DNA of 64,000 nt from an uncultured Lachnospiraceae bacterium (GCA_910585635.1 CAJUFE010000012.1:1-64000), one strand, 5' to 3'. Shown: positions 8,977 through 18,032, numbered from the stretch's first letter. The notes: generated by a model not told the origin, from the sequence alone. Program-made: numbers and translations.

Positions 8977-9873
8977 TTAAACCTCTATGATCATCCAATT
9001 ATCTTGATATATATCTATAGGCATATCGATCCTCATCCATTTAGACGGAGCGATCACTATTTTATTCTTATTTTTACTCATATATTGTGCCCACCATCCA
9101 AAACTTGTATTTCCAATAATAAAATGCTTGCATAACGCCATAGCAGCAAGTGATGTGTGTACTGGCAGCTTTGGATCTTGACAAACGGTATCATACTTAT
9201 CGCAATTAATTAGATTCCTTTTTACATATTCAACATTATCAGAGCAAATGAAGAAAAGAGGATCTTCAACATTCTCAGTTATATACTTAATAGCCTTTTC
9301 CCAATATTCTTTAGTACAAACATCGTATAAAGAGCTGCCAATATTATGCTCAACTTTAATACTGATACATACAGAATTTCTGTCTTTTAAAACGTCAGCA
9401 TCTCTGTAATCTTCTAAAAAGACAACATTACTCGCCTCTAATTCAGTAAGAAGTCCTGATCTGTTTGCTTCAAAGAACTTTTCAGATTGGAAATATCCAT
9501 CTATCAAAACATTTTGTGTACAACGTTTAAAGTCATAGTATCCATTTTCACATGCGATATATCCTTTTTTAACATATCCATTACTTTTTGATATCTGGTA
9601 TTCAAACTTCTTATTAAAATCCATATTTAAAATGATCTTCTGATGAAACAAATCTATCATTAACTGTTTGAAGAATGGAGAAAATATTTTTTTCTTATGT
9701 ATGTAAGACACATTTTTAAATGAATAGCTAGTAAGAGAATTAACCCATTTTTCTTTCAAAACAGCGCTATCATCAATCACTATTGGTTCATCCTTATACA
9801 TTCTTAACGCATTTGCATATGCATAAATAAATAGCTGATTTCCAATTCTCCCTCGCAATACAACATATATCAT
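8977..9873 (-). CDS. GT11-like glycosyltransferase with altered donor motif
   Basis: The 298-aa protein begins MIYVVLRGRIGNQLFIYAYA and has DGYFQSEKFF and IIGNTSFGWWAQYMS, the hallmarks of family GT11 alpha-1,2-fucosyl/galactoside transferases. The usual HxRRxD donor motif (…VHIRRGDY) is replaced by VCISIKVEHN, so the basic pair that contacts GDP-fucose is missing. Either the donor differs or activity is lost. The surrounding fold motifs are intact and the ORF is full length, which argues for a changed donor. It lies 1 nt downstream of the acetyltransferase stop. Confidence 0.75.
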   Translation of the reverse strand: MIYVVLRGRIGNQLFIYAYANALRMYKDEPIVIDDSAVLKEKWVNSLTSYSFKNVSYIHKKKIFSPFFKQLMIDLFHQKIILNMDFNKKFEYQISKSNGYVKKGYIACENGYYDFKRCTQNVLIDGYFQSEKFFEANRSGLLTELEASNVVFLEDYRDADVLKDRNSVCISIKVEHNIGSSLYDVCTKEYWEKAIKYITENVEDPLFFICSDNVEYVKRNLINCDKYDTVCQDPKLPVHTSLAAMALCKHFIIGNTSFGWWAQYMSKNKNKIVIAPSKWMRIDMPIDIYQDNWMIIEV

Positions 9874-9874
9874 T

Positions 9875-10474
9875 TTAAATTTGCTCCCATCTATGAGTAA
9901 TAAAGTTATACTGTTTTATCACTTTTGCTGGATTTCCTACCGCAATACTAAAATCAGGTATATTTTTAGTAACTACACTACCGGCTCCTATAATGCTTTT
10001 CCTACCAATCTCAACACCGGGTAAGATAATAACTTTTTCGCCAATCCAACATCCTCCCCCAATTTTCACTGGAGCCCCCGATAATCCTTGATCCATATAG
10101 GGAGTACTATCTTCTGGATCCATGCCATGATTTTCAGATGTGATCATAACATTACTTGCGATCAAAGCATTATCATCAATAATGACCTTTTCTTTTGCCA
10201 ATATACTAAAATTAGCGCCTATATAACATCCTTCTCCAATAACTACTACATTATTTTTATCTATGCTACTGTCATATACACTGATCCTTGCATTCTTTAA
10301 TATAGATGAGTTTTTACCTATACTTATTTTGTCAGGATGATCTCCATAGTCAAATGGTGCTTCTATAAGAACATTTTCTCCAACAAATCCTATCCGTTTA
10401 TTTTTCCTTCTGCTGATTATATTCTTTTTAACGTAGGCTTTATAAAAATATTTAAATATATCTATCAATGTCAT
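9875..10474 (-). CDS. Left-handed beta-helix O-acetyltransferase (WbbJ/LbH family)
   Basis: 199 residues with hexapeptide repeats (GENVLIEAPFDYG, IGKNSSILKNARI, GEGCYIGANFSI, IGGGCWIGEKVIILPGVEIGRKSIIGAGSVV) and the family's MITSENHGMDP motif near residue 111. Cytoplasmic enzymes of this type acetylate sugars with acetyl-CoA. Its ATG overlaps the stop of the upstream GT2 gene by four bases, so translation is coupled. It gives the locus a second potential acylation step besides the phase-variable membrane enzyme. Confidence 0.85.
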   Translation of the reverse strand: MTLIDIFKYFYKAYVKKNIISRRKNKRIGFVGENVLIEAPFDYGDHPDKISIGKNSSILKNARISVYDSSIDKNNVVVIGEGCYIGANFSILAKEKVIIDDNALIASNVMITSENHGMDPEDSTPYMDQGLSGAPVKIGGGCWIGEKVIILPGVEIGRKSIIGAGSVVTKNIPDFSIAVGNPAKVIKQYNFITHRWEQI

Positions 10475-11457
10475 TCTCCACCGGAAACAATATTATATAA
10501 CAAAAAAAACAGTGTTTTATTTGCTCTAAAAAGTAAAAGTTTGATCCGATCAAAACATGGTGTATACCTATATAAAAGGATCCTTGCAAAATTAGTTTTG
10601 ATACCTTTTTCTATTTCTAACTGAATATCTATGAAGGAATCCTTGTCATAATTGCGTATTTTTTGCAAAGTCTTTATGTATGTTGCCATCTGTAATTCAA
10701 GTGCAGGAAGATAAACCTTCCTATTGTTATGATATATCCATGAAGTAACCTCATTTGTGACATTTATAATATCTAACATCCTTAACGAGACATTTCCGTG
10801 CATGATCGAATTACTATGCTGTATATAGAAATAATCTATGGAATCAACTAAAGCAACTATTTCTACTTTACTAAATATTTGATATGTTGTTAAATAATCT
10901 TCATATAATCTCCCTTCTGGAAAGACGCGGTTATGCCATAAATGAGATTTGTACAATTTCCCATATGCGCAATGATTATATCCATCCCTCAAAAACATTT
11001 TTCTGATCGCAACATTTCCAGACTTTATCTTTATGCGTGGCGGTTTAATATTATTTGACCATATATCCTCATTTTCTGCCGTATATCTGATCCTTGACAT
11101 TGCAATTTCGCAGTCGGGATGTTGAGTAATAGCATTATATAAATTTAATAAATAGTCTTTGTCAATATGATCATCACTATCTATAAAAGTAATATACTCA
11201 CCATTAACAAATCTTAATCCATAATTTCTTGCTGAGGATAATCCCCCATTTACTTTATGAACAATAACAAACCGCTCATCATCACCTATCGCACAATAGG
11301 CTTTTTCGTTTGAATCATCTTCTGTACCATCATCTACGACGATCACTTCATAGTTCTCATATGTTTGATCTTTGATACTTGTAATGCACTTTTCTATATA
11401 TCTTTCAACATTGTACATTGGAACAATTATCGAAATAAGTTCATTTCCTTTATACAC
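10471..11457 (-). CDS. Family 2 glycosyltransferase
   Basis: The 328-aa protein has a GT-A fold start (ISIIVPMYNVERYIEKCITSI), VVDDGTEDDS, and SARNYGLRFVNGEYITFIDSDDHIDKDY carrying the DSD metal/nucleotide motif, then a variable C-terminus. It is a cytoplasmic enzyme that adds one sugar to the lipid-linked repeat unit. It follows a closely related GT2 gene with a 41-nt gap. Donor and acceptor cannot be predicted. Confidence 0.85.
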   Translation of the reverse strand: MYKGNELISIIVPMYNVERYIEKCITSIKDQTYENYEVIVVDDGTEDDSNEKAYCAIGDDERFVIVHKVNGGLSSARNYGLRFVNGEYITFIDSDDHIDKDYLLNLYNAITQHPDCEIAMSRIRYTAENEDIWSNNIKPPRIKIKSGNVAIRKMFLRDGYNHCAYGKLYKSHLWHNRVFPEGRLYEDYLTTYQIFSKVEIVALVDSIDYFYIQHSNSIMHGNVSLRMLDIINVTNEVTSWIYHNNRKVYLPALELQMATYIKTLQKIRNYDKDSFIDIQLEIEKGIKTNFARILLYRYTPCFDRIKLLLFRANKTLFFLLYNIVSGGE

Positions 11458-11498
11458 TATTACTATCTCCCTATGGCTTGATACAATGTAGAGCCTTT

Positions 11499-12449
11499 TT
11501 ACCTATGAAGGCCTGTATCAACCATCCGTAATAATTTAGCCCCCCCAAGTAATAGAAGCAGCGCTGCAACACGGTTCTTAAATCGTGTTTTGCTATCTAA
11601 TAATATTGATAGTTGCACTTCTTTTAGATAATCTGTGATCCTTTGGTACGTTGATAACTCTACCTTTTCTAAGTTGTTAAAACTTAATAACACCTGACAG
11701 TAATCACTGAATTTTTTAGAATTAGCAGCTTTCAACAATTCAGGATAATTCTTTTCACAAAACTCCACCAAATTATCTGCCGCATCCAACTCATCCATAT
11801 TCGCCTTGCTAAATGTGTGCATTATACTACCGGTCCGCTGACAATAAAAATATTGTGATCTTGTTGTTACAGCAACAGTTTTTACTGACGAATAATACTT
11901 ATATGTAGTAAATTCATCTTCGTGATATTTTCCTACTGGGAAAGGATTATCACATACAATTTGCATTGGCAAGAGCATTGCACAAGCGCTTGTGTCTAAT
12001 GTGTTTTGATATAACATATGCTCAAGTGCTTCTGTCGGATCATAGCAATATTCCTGCTTTTTCTTTAATCCATTAATCTTTTTATCCTCATTAAAAGTAC
12101 AAATTCCAGTTACCGCTATATCTGCATTATACTTAATCAATAAATTCCACAATGTCTCTAAATAATCGTGTGAAACAAAGTCATCACTATCTATAAATGT
12201 TACATATTCTCCTTTAGCCTGATCCACTCCAACATTTCTTGCATCGGACAGTCCACCGTTAGCCTTATGGATAACGCTTACCCTACGATCCATTTGGGGA
12301 TATGCATCACATAACTGAGGGCATCTATCCGGAGAACCATCATCAACCAATATTAATTCAAATTCTCTATATGTTTGTGCCATTATACTTTGAACACATT
12401 TGTCCAAATAATTTTCAACATTGTATACAGGCACAATAACGCTTATCAT
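11499..12449 (-). CDS. Family 2 glycosyltransferase
   Basis: The 316-aa GT-A enzyme reads MISVIVPVYNVENYLDKCVQSI, LVDDGSPDRCP, SDARNVGVDQAKGEYVTFIDSDDF. It is a paralogue of the GT2 gene just downstream and shares the same motif spacing. Its start overlaps the stop of the GT4 gene by four bases. It should transfer one sugar during repeat-unit assembly; specificity is unknown. Confidence 0.85.
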   Translation of the reverse strand: MISVIVPVYNVENYLDKCVQSIMAQTYREFELILVDDGSPDRCPQLCDAYPQMDRRVSVIHKANGGLSDARNVGVDQAKGEYVTFIDSDDFVSHDYLETLWNLLIKYNADIAVTGICTFNEDKKINGLKKKQEYCYDPTEALEHMLYQNTLDTSACAMLLPMQIVCDNPFPVGKYHEDEFTTYKYYSSVKTVAVTTRSQYFYCQRTGSIMHTFSKANMDELDAADNLVEFCEKNYPELLKAANSKKFSDYCQVLLSFNNLEKVELSTYQRITDYLKEVQLSILLDSKTRFKNRVAALLLLLGGAKLLRMVDTGLHR

Positions 12450-13561
12450 CTCTTTTCCCTCTCAATAGCATCAAAATAGTATTTTTGCATTCTCATGGCT
12501 TCCGATGCACTATCAAATCCAGCTTCACATACTTCCTTGGCGTGGCTTCTTCTTACAGACATGTTTTCTTTCATTGCCTTGAGCATTTCATCAGCCCACA
12601 CTTCAACACTCTCATCAAGACCAATGAAATGCCCAAGCTCACAAGCGTTTGCTTCTCTAGTTACTTCAGTAGAAAAAAACATAGGAAGTCCGCAACTCTC
12701 AGCCTCTAGTCCTACAACCGGTAAACCTTCATAAAGAGAAGGAAGGATAAAACAATCCATTGCATTGTAGAACTGTTGTATATCTTCTCTTCGTCCAAGA
12801 TAATCAACCTGGTTTTCAATCCCAAACTCCTTTATCTTGTTCATCATATCATCTTTTAGTTCTCCATCTCCGATAAGACAAAGAACAGCTTCAGGTTCTT
12901 TCTTAGCAACTGCAGCAAAGATCTCAATCATGTGAACAGAATTCTTTTGAGCTGTAAATCTACCAATATGACCAACAACCAACTTATCTTCCCAGCCGAA
13001 TTCTTTTCTTGTTTTTTCTCTTACTTCTGGGTTATAGGAATTAAATTCTGTGTTGATCACTGTCTTGAACACATCAACTTTTCCAGCATCGAATAGTTTA
13101 TTACCAAACTGCCATCTGCCACAGTCATCACCACATGACATATAATAGTTGGCAAAGCATTTTGACATTGGACGTAAAATTTTCTTTACGATGGTCTTCC
13201 AGTCTCCTCTATGTGCCATTGATAGACTTTCAGAAATGCGTACTGGAATGTCACACCGTTTAGCAACAAACATCGGAAACAAATTCATTGTGCTGTTATA
13301 TGCATGTACTACAGGATACTGATTATAATTAAATATCCTCCTCATATCCGCCATGTTCTTAAAGATATCCTGATATGGAGCGACAATATATACCTTGCCG
13401 CCCATAGCTTCTATTTCTTCGATAGGGATAGCCTGCGAGTCAGCATCACAAATAAAGTCAAATTGAACTTCATCTCTATTTACATGACGATAGTATTCCA
13501 TTATCAAGTTCTTCTTACCACCGGGATCAATCTTTCCGGCTACGATCGCTACTCTTATCAT
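12446..13561 (-). CDS. Family 4 (GT-B) glycosyltransferase
   Basis: The 371 residues start MIRVAIVAGKIDPGGKKNLIMEYY, and the C-terminal Rossmann half has GHIGRFTAQKNSVHMIEIF, CLIGDGELKDD and PSLYEGLPVVGLEAESCGLP, the E-x7-E donor motif of GT4. It resembles EpsF/capsular GT4 enzymes. It lies 11 nt downstream of the wecE-like gene and overlaps the next GT2 by four bases. It retains a nucleotide-sugar donor; the sugar is not predictable. Confidence 0.87.
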   Translation of the reverse strand: MIRVAIVAGKIDPGGKKNLIMEYYRHVNRDEVQFDFICDADSQAIPIEEIEAMGGKVYIVAPYQDIFKNMADMRRIFNYNQYPVVHAYNSTMNLFPMFVAKRCDIPVRISESLSMAHRGDWKTIVKKILRPMSKCFANYYMSCGDDCGRWQFGNKLFDAGKVDVFKTVINTEFNSYNPEVREKTRKEFGWEDKLVVGHIGRFTAQKNSVHMIEIFAAVAKKEPEAVLCLIGDGELKDDMMNKIKEFGIENQVDYLGRREDIQQFYNAMDCFILPSLYEGLPVVGLEAESCGLPMFFSTEVTREANACELGHFIGLDESVEVWADEMLKAMKENMSVRRSHAKEVCEAGFDSASEAMRMQKYYFDAIEREKR

Positions 13562-13572
13562 CAGGTCGCCTT

Positions 13573-14703
13573 CTATCTTTCAAAATATGCAATAGTCTTG
13601 TGGATCACTTTTTTTAAATCTTCTTTATCAATGTTGTAGTACATTGGTAAACGTACTAGACGATCGCTATCAGGGGTCGTGTGTTCATCCTCTCCAACAA
13701 ATCTACCAAATTTTAATCCAGCAGGAGCTGAGTGAAGAGGTACATAGTGGAATACACAAAGGATATCATTTTCTCTCATATATTTAATGAAATCCTGCCT
13801 GATATCCATATCTTTAGTCTTGAAATAGAACATATGAGCATTATGAACGCAACCTTCCGGAATTGTAGGAAGTGTAACATGGCCCTCTTCTTCGAGTGAT
13901 CTAAAGGCTTCGTAATATGTATTCCAAGTAGCCAGACGGTTATCATTAATCTCATCAGCCATTTCTAACTGAGCCCAAAGATATGCAGCGTTAAGATCGG
14001 ATTGAAGATAAGAATCACCAAAATCGACCCAATTATATTTAGCAACCTGACCTCTAAAGAATTGGGTACGATTTGTTCCTTTTTCTCTTAGGATTTCGGC
14101 TTTTTCGATATAGTCAGGATTATTGATCAAAATTGCTCCACCTTCACCCATAGAATAATTCTTAGTTTCATGGAATGAAAAACAGCCAAAATCTCCTATC
14201 GTACCTAAAGCCTTCCCCTTATATGTAGACATCACAGCTTGAGCTGCATCTTCAACAACCATTAGGTTATGCTTCTTAGCGATCTCCATAATAGTATCCA
14301 TTTCACAAGCAACCCCAGCATAGTGAACAGGGCAGATAACTTTTGTCTTATCCGTGATCGCAGCTTCAATCTTAGCTTCATCAATATTCATTGTATCAGG
14401 ACGTACATCGACAAAAACAAGACTGGCTCCTGCTAATACAAATGAGTTGGCCGTTGATGAGAAGGTGAATGATGGCAGGATCACCTCATCACTAGGCTTC
14501 AATCCACAAAGGAGAGCTGCCATATCTAGGGCAGTAGATCCACTTGTCGTTAAGAGTGCTTTTTTAGCTCCAAATCTTTCTTCCATCCAAGTATCGCACT
14601 TCTTTGTAAAGGGGCCATCACCACAGATTTTGTGGTTCTCTACAGCTTCTTTCATATAGCCAAATTCTTTTCCTACAAAAGGAGGTACGTTAAAATGGAT
14701 CAT
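13573..14703 (-). CDS. wecE: dTDP-4-amino-4,6-dideoxygalactose transaminase (WecE/RffA-like)
   Basis: At 376 aa this is the exact length of E. coli WecE, and long stretches match it: CGDGPFTKKC, DEVILPSFTFSSTAN, VFVDVRPDTMNIDE, VHYAGVACEMDTIM, VEDAAQAVMSTYKGKALGTIG, and FSFHETKNYSMGEGGA with the PLP lysine in HETKNY. It should aminate dTDP-4-keto-6-deoxyglucose at C4, giving a 4-amino-4,6-dideoxy-hexose (Fuc4N type). No rmlA/rmlB lies in the window, so the keto sugar must come from elsewhere. It follows the SDR gene, and the pair probably opens the operon. Confidence 0.9.
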   Translation of the reverse strand: MIHFNVPPFVGKEFGYMKEAVENHKICGDGPFTKKCDTWMEERFGAKKALLTTSGSTALDMAALLCGLKPSDEVILPSFTFSSTANSFVLAGASLVFVDVRPDTMNIDEAKIEAAITDKTKVICPVHYAGVACEMDTIMEIAKKHNLMVVEDAAQAVMSTYKGKALGTIGDFGCFSFHETKNYSMGEGGAILINNPDYIEKAEILREKGTNRTQFFRGQVAKYNWVDFGDSYLQSDLNAAYLWAQLEMADEINDNRLATWNTYYEAFRSLEEEGHVTLPTIPEGCVHNAHMFYFKTKDMDIRQDFIKYMRENDILCVFHYVPLHSAPAGLKFGRFVGEDEHTTPDSDRLVRLPMYYNIDKEDLKKVIHKTIAYFER

Positions 14704-14721
14704 AGTTAATTGCTCTCCCTG

Positions 14722-15546
14722 TCATCTCGTCAATATCTTCTCAATCTTAGAATTGTCACCCCATATAGCCTTTGAATCATAAGGTCTATCTGGGAACATC
14801 CCATACTGAAGTTTGATATCGTAATTGTTTTCTATAATAAATCTTTCAACTCTATCTGCCAATTTCTCTGGCCTGCCAGAACAGATATTGATAATACCCT
14901 GCTCTTGACTTTGAGTAATAGCTGCAGCAACTTGAGCACAGAAATTAGGATAATCGATAAAATCATATTGATTTAGTCCTAATGTGAATGGGAACTCTTT
15001 CTTTCCTTCCTCTGCTGCTGCTGTGATCTTAGAGAAGATAGAAGAACCATATTTAGAGTTTCCAACAATGTAATAACCACGTAGCCATTGGAATACAGCA
15101 TTGTTCTGCTTACAAATCATCTGTGTTAAATCTCTTAAAGCATTCTTACCAATTCCATATGGAGTTGTTGGATGGCAGGGTGTGCTTTCATCGATACTAC
15201 CTTCAAAAAACCCAATTTCATGCATACTACCCATTACTGCAATGTGTTTACATCCAGATCCAACCATATTCTTAATAAAAGCATAGTGCTTAGGTAAGTC
15301 ATCAATATGAGCACTAGAATAATGAACAAATCCATCTCTCCATGCTAAATGTAAAAGTATATCTAGCTCGCCAAAATACTCGTATGGATTTTCAATCTCA
15401 AACAGGTTACAAACTCTTTTTTCAGCTCGTTCATCTACTCTATCTACTTTAAGATCAACGGCGGTCACTTCGTTTCCACTATTTAAGATGGTTTCAACAA
15501 TTCCAGTGCCTAAATAGCCATTTGCGCCAGTTACTAAAATTCTCAT
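14722..15546 (-). CDS. NAD-dependent nucleotide-sugar epimerase/dehydratase (extended SDR)
   Basis: The 274-aa extended SDR has the N-terminal Rossmann motif GANGYLG (residues 7-13), VMGSMHEIG, and the catalytic YGIGK (Tyr-x3-Lys). It resembles 4-keto-reductases and epimerases acting on dTDP-6-deoxy sugars, such as Tll/RmlD-like enzymes. It is the first gene of the polysaccharide operon, directly upstream of wecE, so its likely substrate is also a dTDP-4-keto-6-deoxy sugar. The product cannot be fixed from sequence. Confidence 0.82.
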   Translation of the reverse strand: MRILVTGANGYLGTGIVETILNSGNEVTAVDLKVDRVDERAEKRVCNLFEIENPYEYFGELDILLHLAWRDGFVHYSSAHIDDLPKHYAFIKNMVGSGCKHIAVMGSMHEIGFFEGSIDESTPCHPTTPYGIGKNALRDLTQMICKQNNAVFQWLRGYYIVGNSKYGSSIFSKITAAAEEGKKEFPFTLGLNQYDFIDYPNFCAQVAAAITQSQEQGIINICSGRPEKLADRVERFIIENNYDIKLQYGMFPDRPYDSKAIWGDNSKIEKILTR

Positions 15547-15559
15547 ACTTTTACTTGCC

Positions 15560-15670
15560 TTACTTTCTTATAAAACTTGTAATACTCAGTTTGGGCGGTA
15601 TCGCCACACTAAGATATACATGATCTGTGCACACTGCACCTACAATAATTTTTGCATCCTTATATTTGCA
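15560..15670 (-). pseudogene. IS200/IS605-type TnpA relic
   Basis: Translating the minus strand from 15670 gives CKYKDAKIIVGAVCTDHVYL and then SVAIPPKLSITSF before a stop at 15560. This corresponds to the HUH transposase segment that normally reads DHVHMLVSIPPK. The second histidine of HUH is Tyr here, and everything before and after is gone, so it is a dead fragment. It occupies the space just upstream of the operon's first gene. Confidence 0.7.
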
Positions 15671-15890
15671 TAATAAAAAGGGGATAACATATATAAATGC
15701 ATCAGATGTCCGCCGGAAGGATCAAACAAACATAGCTAGTCCCCTTCTATCCAGCCTTCACCGAAAAGTCTTTTTTTCCTTCCTAGAGTATCTGGTCTGG
15801 CCGACCAGCAGAACTCTTCCTCCATAGATTTTAGTCCTTCTATATCTGTTCTCACAGCAACTTATCTATAAAGATATTTTCATCTCATAA
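15671..15890. other. Operon upstream region, no firm gene
   Basis: Between the TnpA relic and the terminator of the recombinase-like gene. A 29-codon minus-strand ORF (15825-15736, start MEEEFCW) has a GAAGGAC ribosome-like site and contains a CTGGTC/GACCAG hairpin. It could be a leader peptide or debris. No convincing -35/-10 pair was found for the polysaccharide operon. Confidence 0.35.
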
Positions 15891-15925
15891 AAACCTGCAA
15901 CATCCGTAGATGATCATGCAGGCTC
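15890..15925 (-). terminator. Rho-independent terminator of recombinase-like gene
   Basis: In the minus direction CCTGCA...TGCAGG (with an inner CATC/GATG pairing) is followed by TTTTTAT. It separates the recombinase-like gene from the polysaccharide operon. Confidence 0.65.
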
Positions 15926-15954
15926 CTGGCTTGATGATATTCAGATCATCTTCG

Positions 15955-16998
15955 TTACCCACACCACTCCATCATCAACTCCCTGGCATACCTCTTCATA
16001 CTCCTCTTCAGATCCTTCGGTGTAAATCCAGCCCGGATCCCCGCCATCTCCCGATATTTATCAAAGATCATGATCACCATCTTCATAGACAACGGCCTTC
16101 CCAGTTTAGACAAAAACATCCTGTCCCGATACGCCTCATCCCGCTCAAAATATCCCCTCTCCTCCAGCCACATCCCCATCCTATCCCGCAATCCCTGGGA
16201 AAAAAGATGGATACAGTAGCTCCGGTCCCGCTTTCTGCGAACGAAAAGCATCCCGGTCTTTCGGTCGTAATCGGACACCTCCATCCGCAGCAGCTCGCTG
16301 ACCTCGATCCCATGGTAGAAAAGGAGTTCCATCATCACTAAGTCCCGCAGGCAGACCCGCTTGCGGAAGGAGCTGTCCAGATCCTCATATTCCTGGTTTA
16401 TAGCACGAAAAAATACGTCCACCTCTTTTTTCGAGAGCAGGCCACGGGCCGAGATGGTCTCCGCTCCCGGAAGGGCTGCCATCGGTGGGAGACTCCTGCT
16501 TTCGGTTCGCACCTTCTCAAACTCCCGGCTCTCAGACAGCGCACCCTCTTTGACCAGATATGACAGGTAATAGCCCAGCACCCGCTGTTTTCGGTTGATG
16601 GTGGAGGGACGCAGCCCTTTTCCATGGAGAAGATGCTCCAGATAGGCCTCCATCGCCTCATCCCAGGCCTGCCCATCCAGGCCTGCGCCAGGCCTTCCTT
16701 GTTCTTCACCGAAACACCCTGACCCTTTGGAAGACCTCTCCTCTTCTGCACCTGGACACGCTGATCCTGCGCCGTCCTCTCCCGCGCCAGAACTCCTTCT
16801 TTCCTCCAGCCATCGATAAAAATGCTCCAGATCCAGGCGGTAGGCCTTTTCGGTCCGTCCGTCCAGCCCCCGTCCCGTCACCTGGGTATGGATAAAGCCT
16901 TCGATCATCTCCCTGGGAGCCAGCCCGCCTACGTCCCCGTGACTTAAGCTGTACTCTAATCCGCGTTCCGTCAAGTCCTTCCGCCTCCTCTCCTGCAT
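15955..16998 (-). CDS. Tyrosine-recombinase-like protein with degenerate active site
   Basis: The 347-aa protein has an N-terminal SAM-like core-binding region (EKAYRLDLEHFYRWLEE...RPSTINRKQRVLGYYLSYL) and a C-terminal catalytic-like domain. The first catalytic Arg (usually GLRVSEL) is Glu in HGIEVSELL, and the H-x-x-R box reads PKDLKRSMKRY without His or Arg. A tyrosine remains near the end (RYARELM). An unusual Gly/Glu/Ser-rich insert occupies about residues 68-110. It probably cannot recombine DNA and may act as a DNA-binding protein. It sits immediately upstream of the polysaccharide operon, in the same direction, behind its own terminator. Confidence 0.75.
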   Translation of the reverse strand: MQERRRKDLTERGLEYSLSHGDVGGLAPREMIEGFIHTQVTGRGLDGRTEKAYRLDLEHFYRWLEERRSSGAGEDGAGSACPGAEEERSSKGSGCFGEEQGRPGAGLDGQAWDEAMEAYLEHLLHGKGLRPSTINRKQRVLGYYLSYLVKEGALSESREFEKVRTESRSLPPMAALPGAETISARGLLSKKEVDVFFRAINQEYEDLDSSFRKRVCLRDLVMMELLFYHGIEVSELLRMEVSDYDRKTGMLFVRRKRDRSYCIHLFSQGLRDRMGMWLEERGYFERDEAYRDRMFLSKLGRPLSMKMVIMIFDKYREMAGIRAGFTPKDLKRSMKRYARELMMEWCG

Positions 16999-17061
16999 TG
17001 GTCATCTGTCCTCTGTCTCACTTCTATCCCACTTCTCTAAAAGCCCGTCGGAAAGATCGCC

Positions 17062-17328
17062 TTATAGCACACTCTCCACGCTCTGCTTATCTCCATCCCA
17101 TGGCGCGGCCGCAGACGCCGTTTCCTGATACTGCGTCTCTTCCTGATGCCGCACCGCGTTCTCCGCTACTTCCGCCAGCCGCACTAAGGTCATAAAGTAG
17201 GACTGGTTCTTGGGCGTCAGCCTTTTTAAGATTTCTGTCGTTTCCTTGACGACCCTGTTCTCCACCCGCAACACTCCCTTCGATACTCCATCGCTCTTTG
17301 CGAGGTGTTTGATTAATTTTATGTTCAT
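17062..17328 (-). CDS. Small hypothetical protein upstream of recombinase-like gene
   Basis: 88 residues, charged and helical, starting MNIKLIKHLAKSDGVSKG. I do not recognise a family. The segment LTPKNQSYFMTLVRLAEVAE resembles the C-terminal helix of the neighbouring XRE regulator (LAPETQQYLLLMARELL), suggesting a shared oligomerisation module. It lies 63 nt upstream of the recombinase-like gene in the same orientation, so the two are probably co-transcribed. No strong ribosome site precedes the ATG. Confidence 0.55.
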   Translation of the reverse strand: MNIKLIKHLAKSDGVSKGVLRVENRVVKETTEILKRLTPKNQSYFMTLVRLAEVAENAVRHQEETQYQETASAAAPWDGDKQSVESVL

Positions 17329-17681
17329 AAAATATCATATTATTAATACTATGTCAACGTATTTTATTAACTTAATGATATTTTTCTTGATTTTTCATTT
17401 TCTACATGATAATGTAAGAACGAGGACAGATAAGGACCTGGAGTGAGTCTGATGATACAACAAAGGTTCCTTTTTGCAGAGCCGCCAGTTATGTATACAA
17501 ATATCTGGGCGCATTTCCAGAAGGTTTTTGGACCTCCTTTAAAAATGGGGTTAGATGGCCGTATATACTCGCATATCCGACATACATCGCCGGTCATCTC
17601 ATGCTATAATAGAAGGGACCTGCGGCATTGTCCGCAAAGATACATACCCGAGATCTGAAATATCAAGTGAGGTGGAATGAT
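17329..17681. promoter_or_regulatory. Divergent intergenic region with extended -10 for the XRE gene
   Basis: About 350 bases without a convincing gene. TGCTATAAT (17602-17610) is a consensus extended -10 pointing at the XRE regulator; no good -35 is seen. An AT-rich stretch (17329-17410) lies before the minus-strand 88-aa gene. Confidence 0.5.
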
Positions 17682-18032
17682 TTGATCAGCCGTTTAAAAC
17701 AGCTACGAAAGAGACTGAAGATCAACCAGACAAATTTTGCGAAGCAATTAGGGATCACCCAGACTGCTTATTCCATGATCGAGAACGGGATCAATCCCCT
17801 TTCTGACCGGCATATCAAGGTGATCTGCTCGGTCTACCATGTGAACGAGGACTGGCTGCGCACCGGGGAGGGGGAGATGTTCTTCGCCTCTCCATACGAA
17901 AAAGAATTTACAGATATCTTCACCCATCTGGCGCCGGAGACCCAGCAGTATCTGCTCCTTATGGCCAGAGAGCTTTTGCGCACACAGGAAAAGCTATTGG
18001 ATGCGGACGGGAAAAGGCCCAACAGTCAATGA
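17682..18032 (+). CDS. XRE-family transcriptional regulator
   Basis: About 116 residues starting at TTG 17682, which has GAGGTGG upstream; an earlier in-frame TTG at 17628 lacks a site. The N-terminus is a helix-turn-helix of the Cro/CI type (LKQLRKRLKINQTNFAKQLGITQTAYSMIENG), followed by NEDWLRTGEGEMF and a C-terminal helical segment. It is divergent from the 88-aa/recombinase-like pair and may control it. A strong bidirectional terminator follows. Confidence 0.85.
   Translation: MISRLKQLRKRLKINQTNFAKQLGITQTAYSMIENGINPLSDRHIKVICSVYHVNEDWLRTGEGEMFFASPYEKEFTDIFTHLAPETQQYLLLMARELLRTQEKLLDADGKRPNSQ

Noticed and set aside
15541..15960. Invertible promoter upstream of the polysaccharide operon
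   Set aside because: The recombinase-like gene made this worth checking, but I found only short hairpins and no pair of matching inverted repeats bracketing a promoter.
17367..17658. Small ORFs on both strands in the XRE upstream region
   Set aside because: They overlap each other and the promoter, with no ribosome sites or family features.
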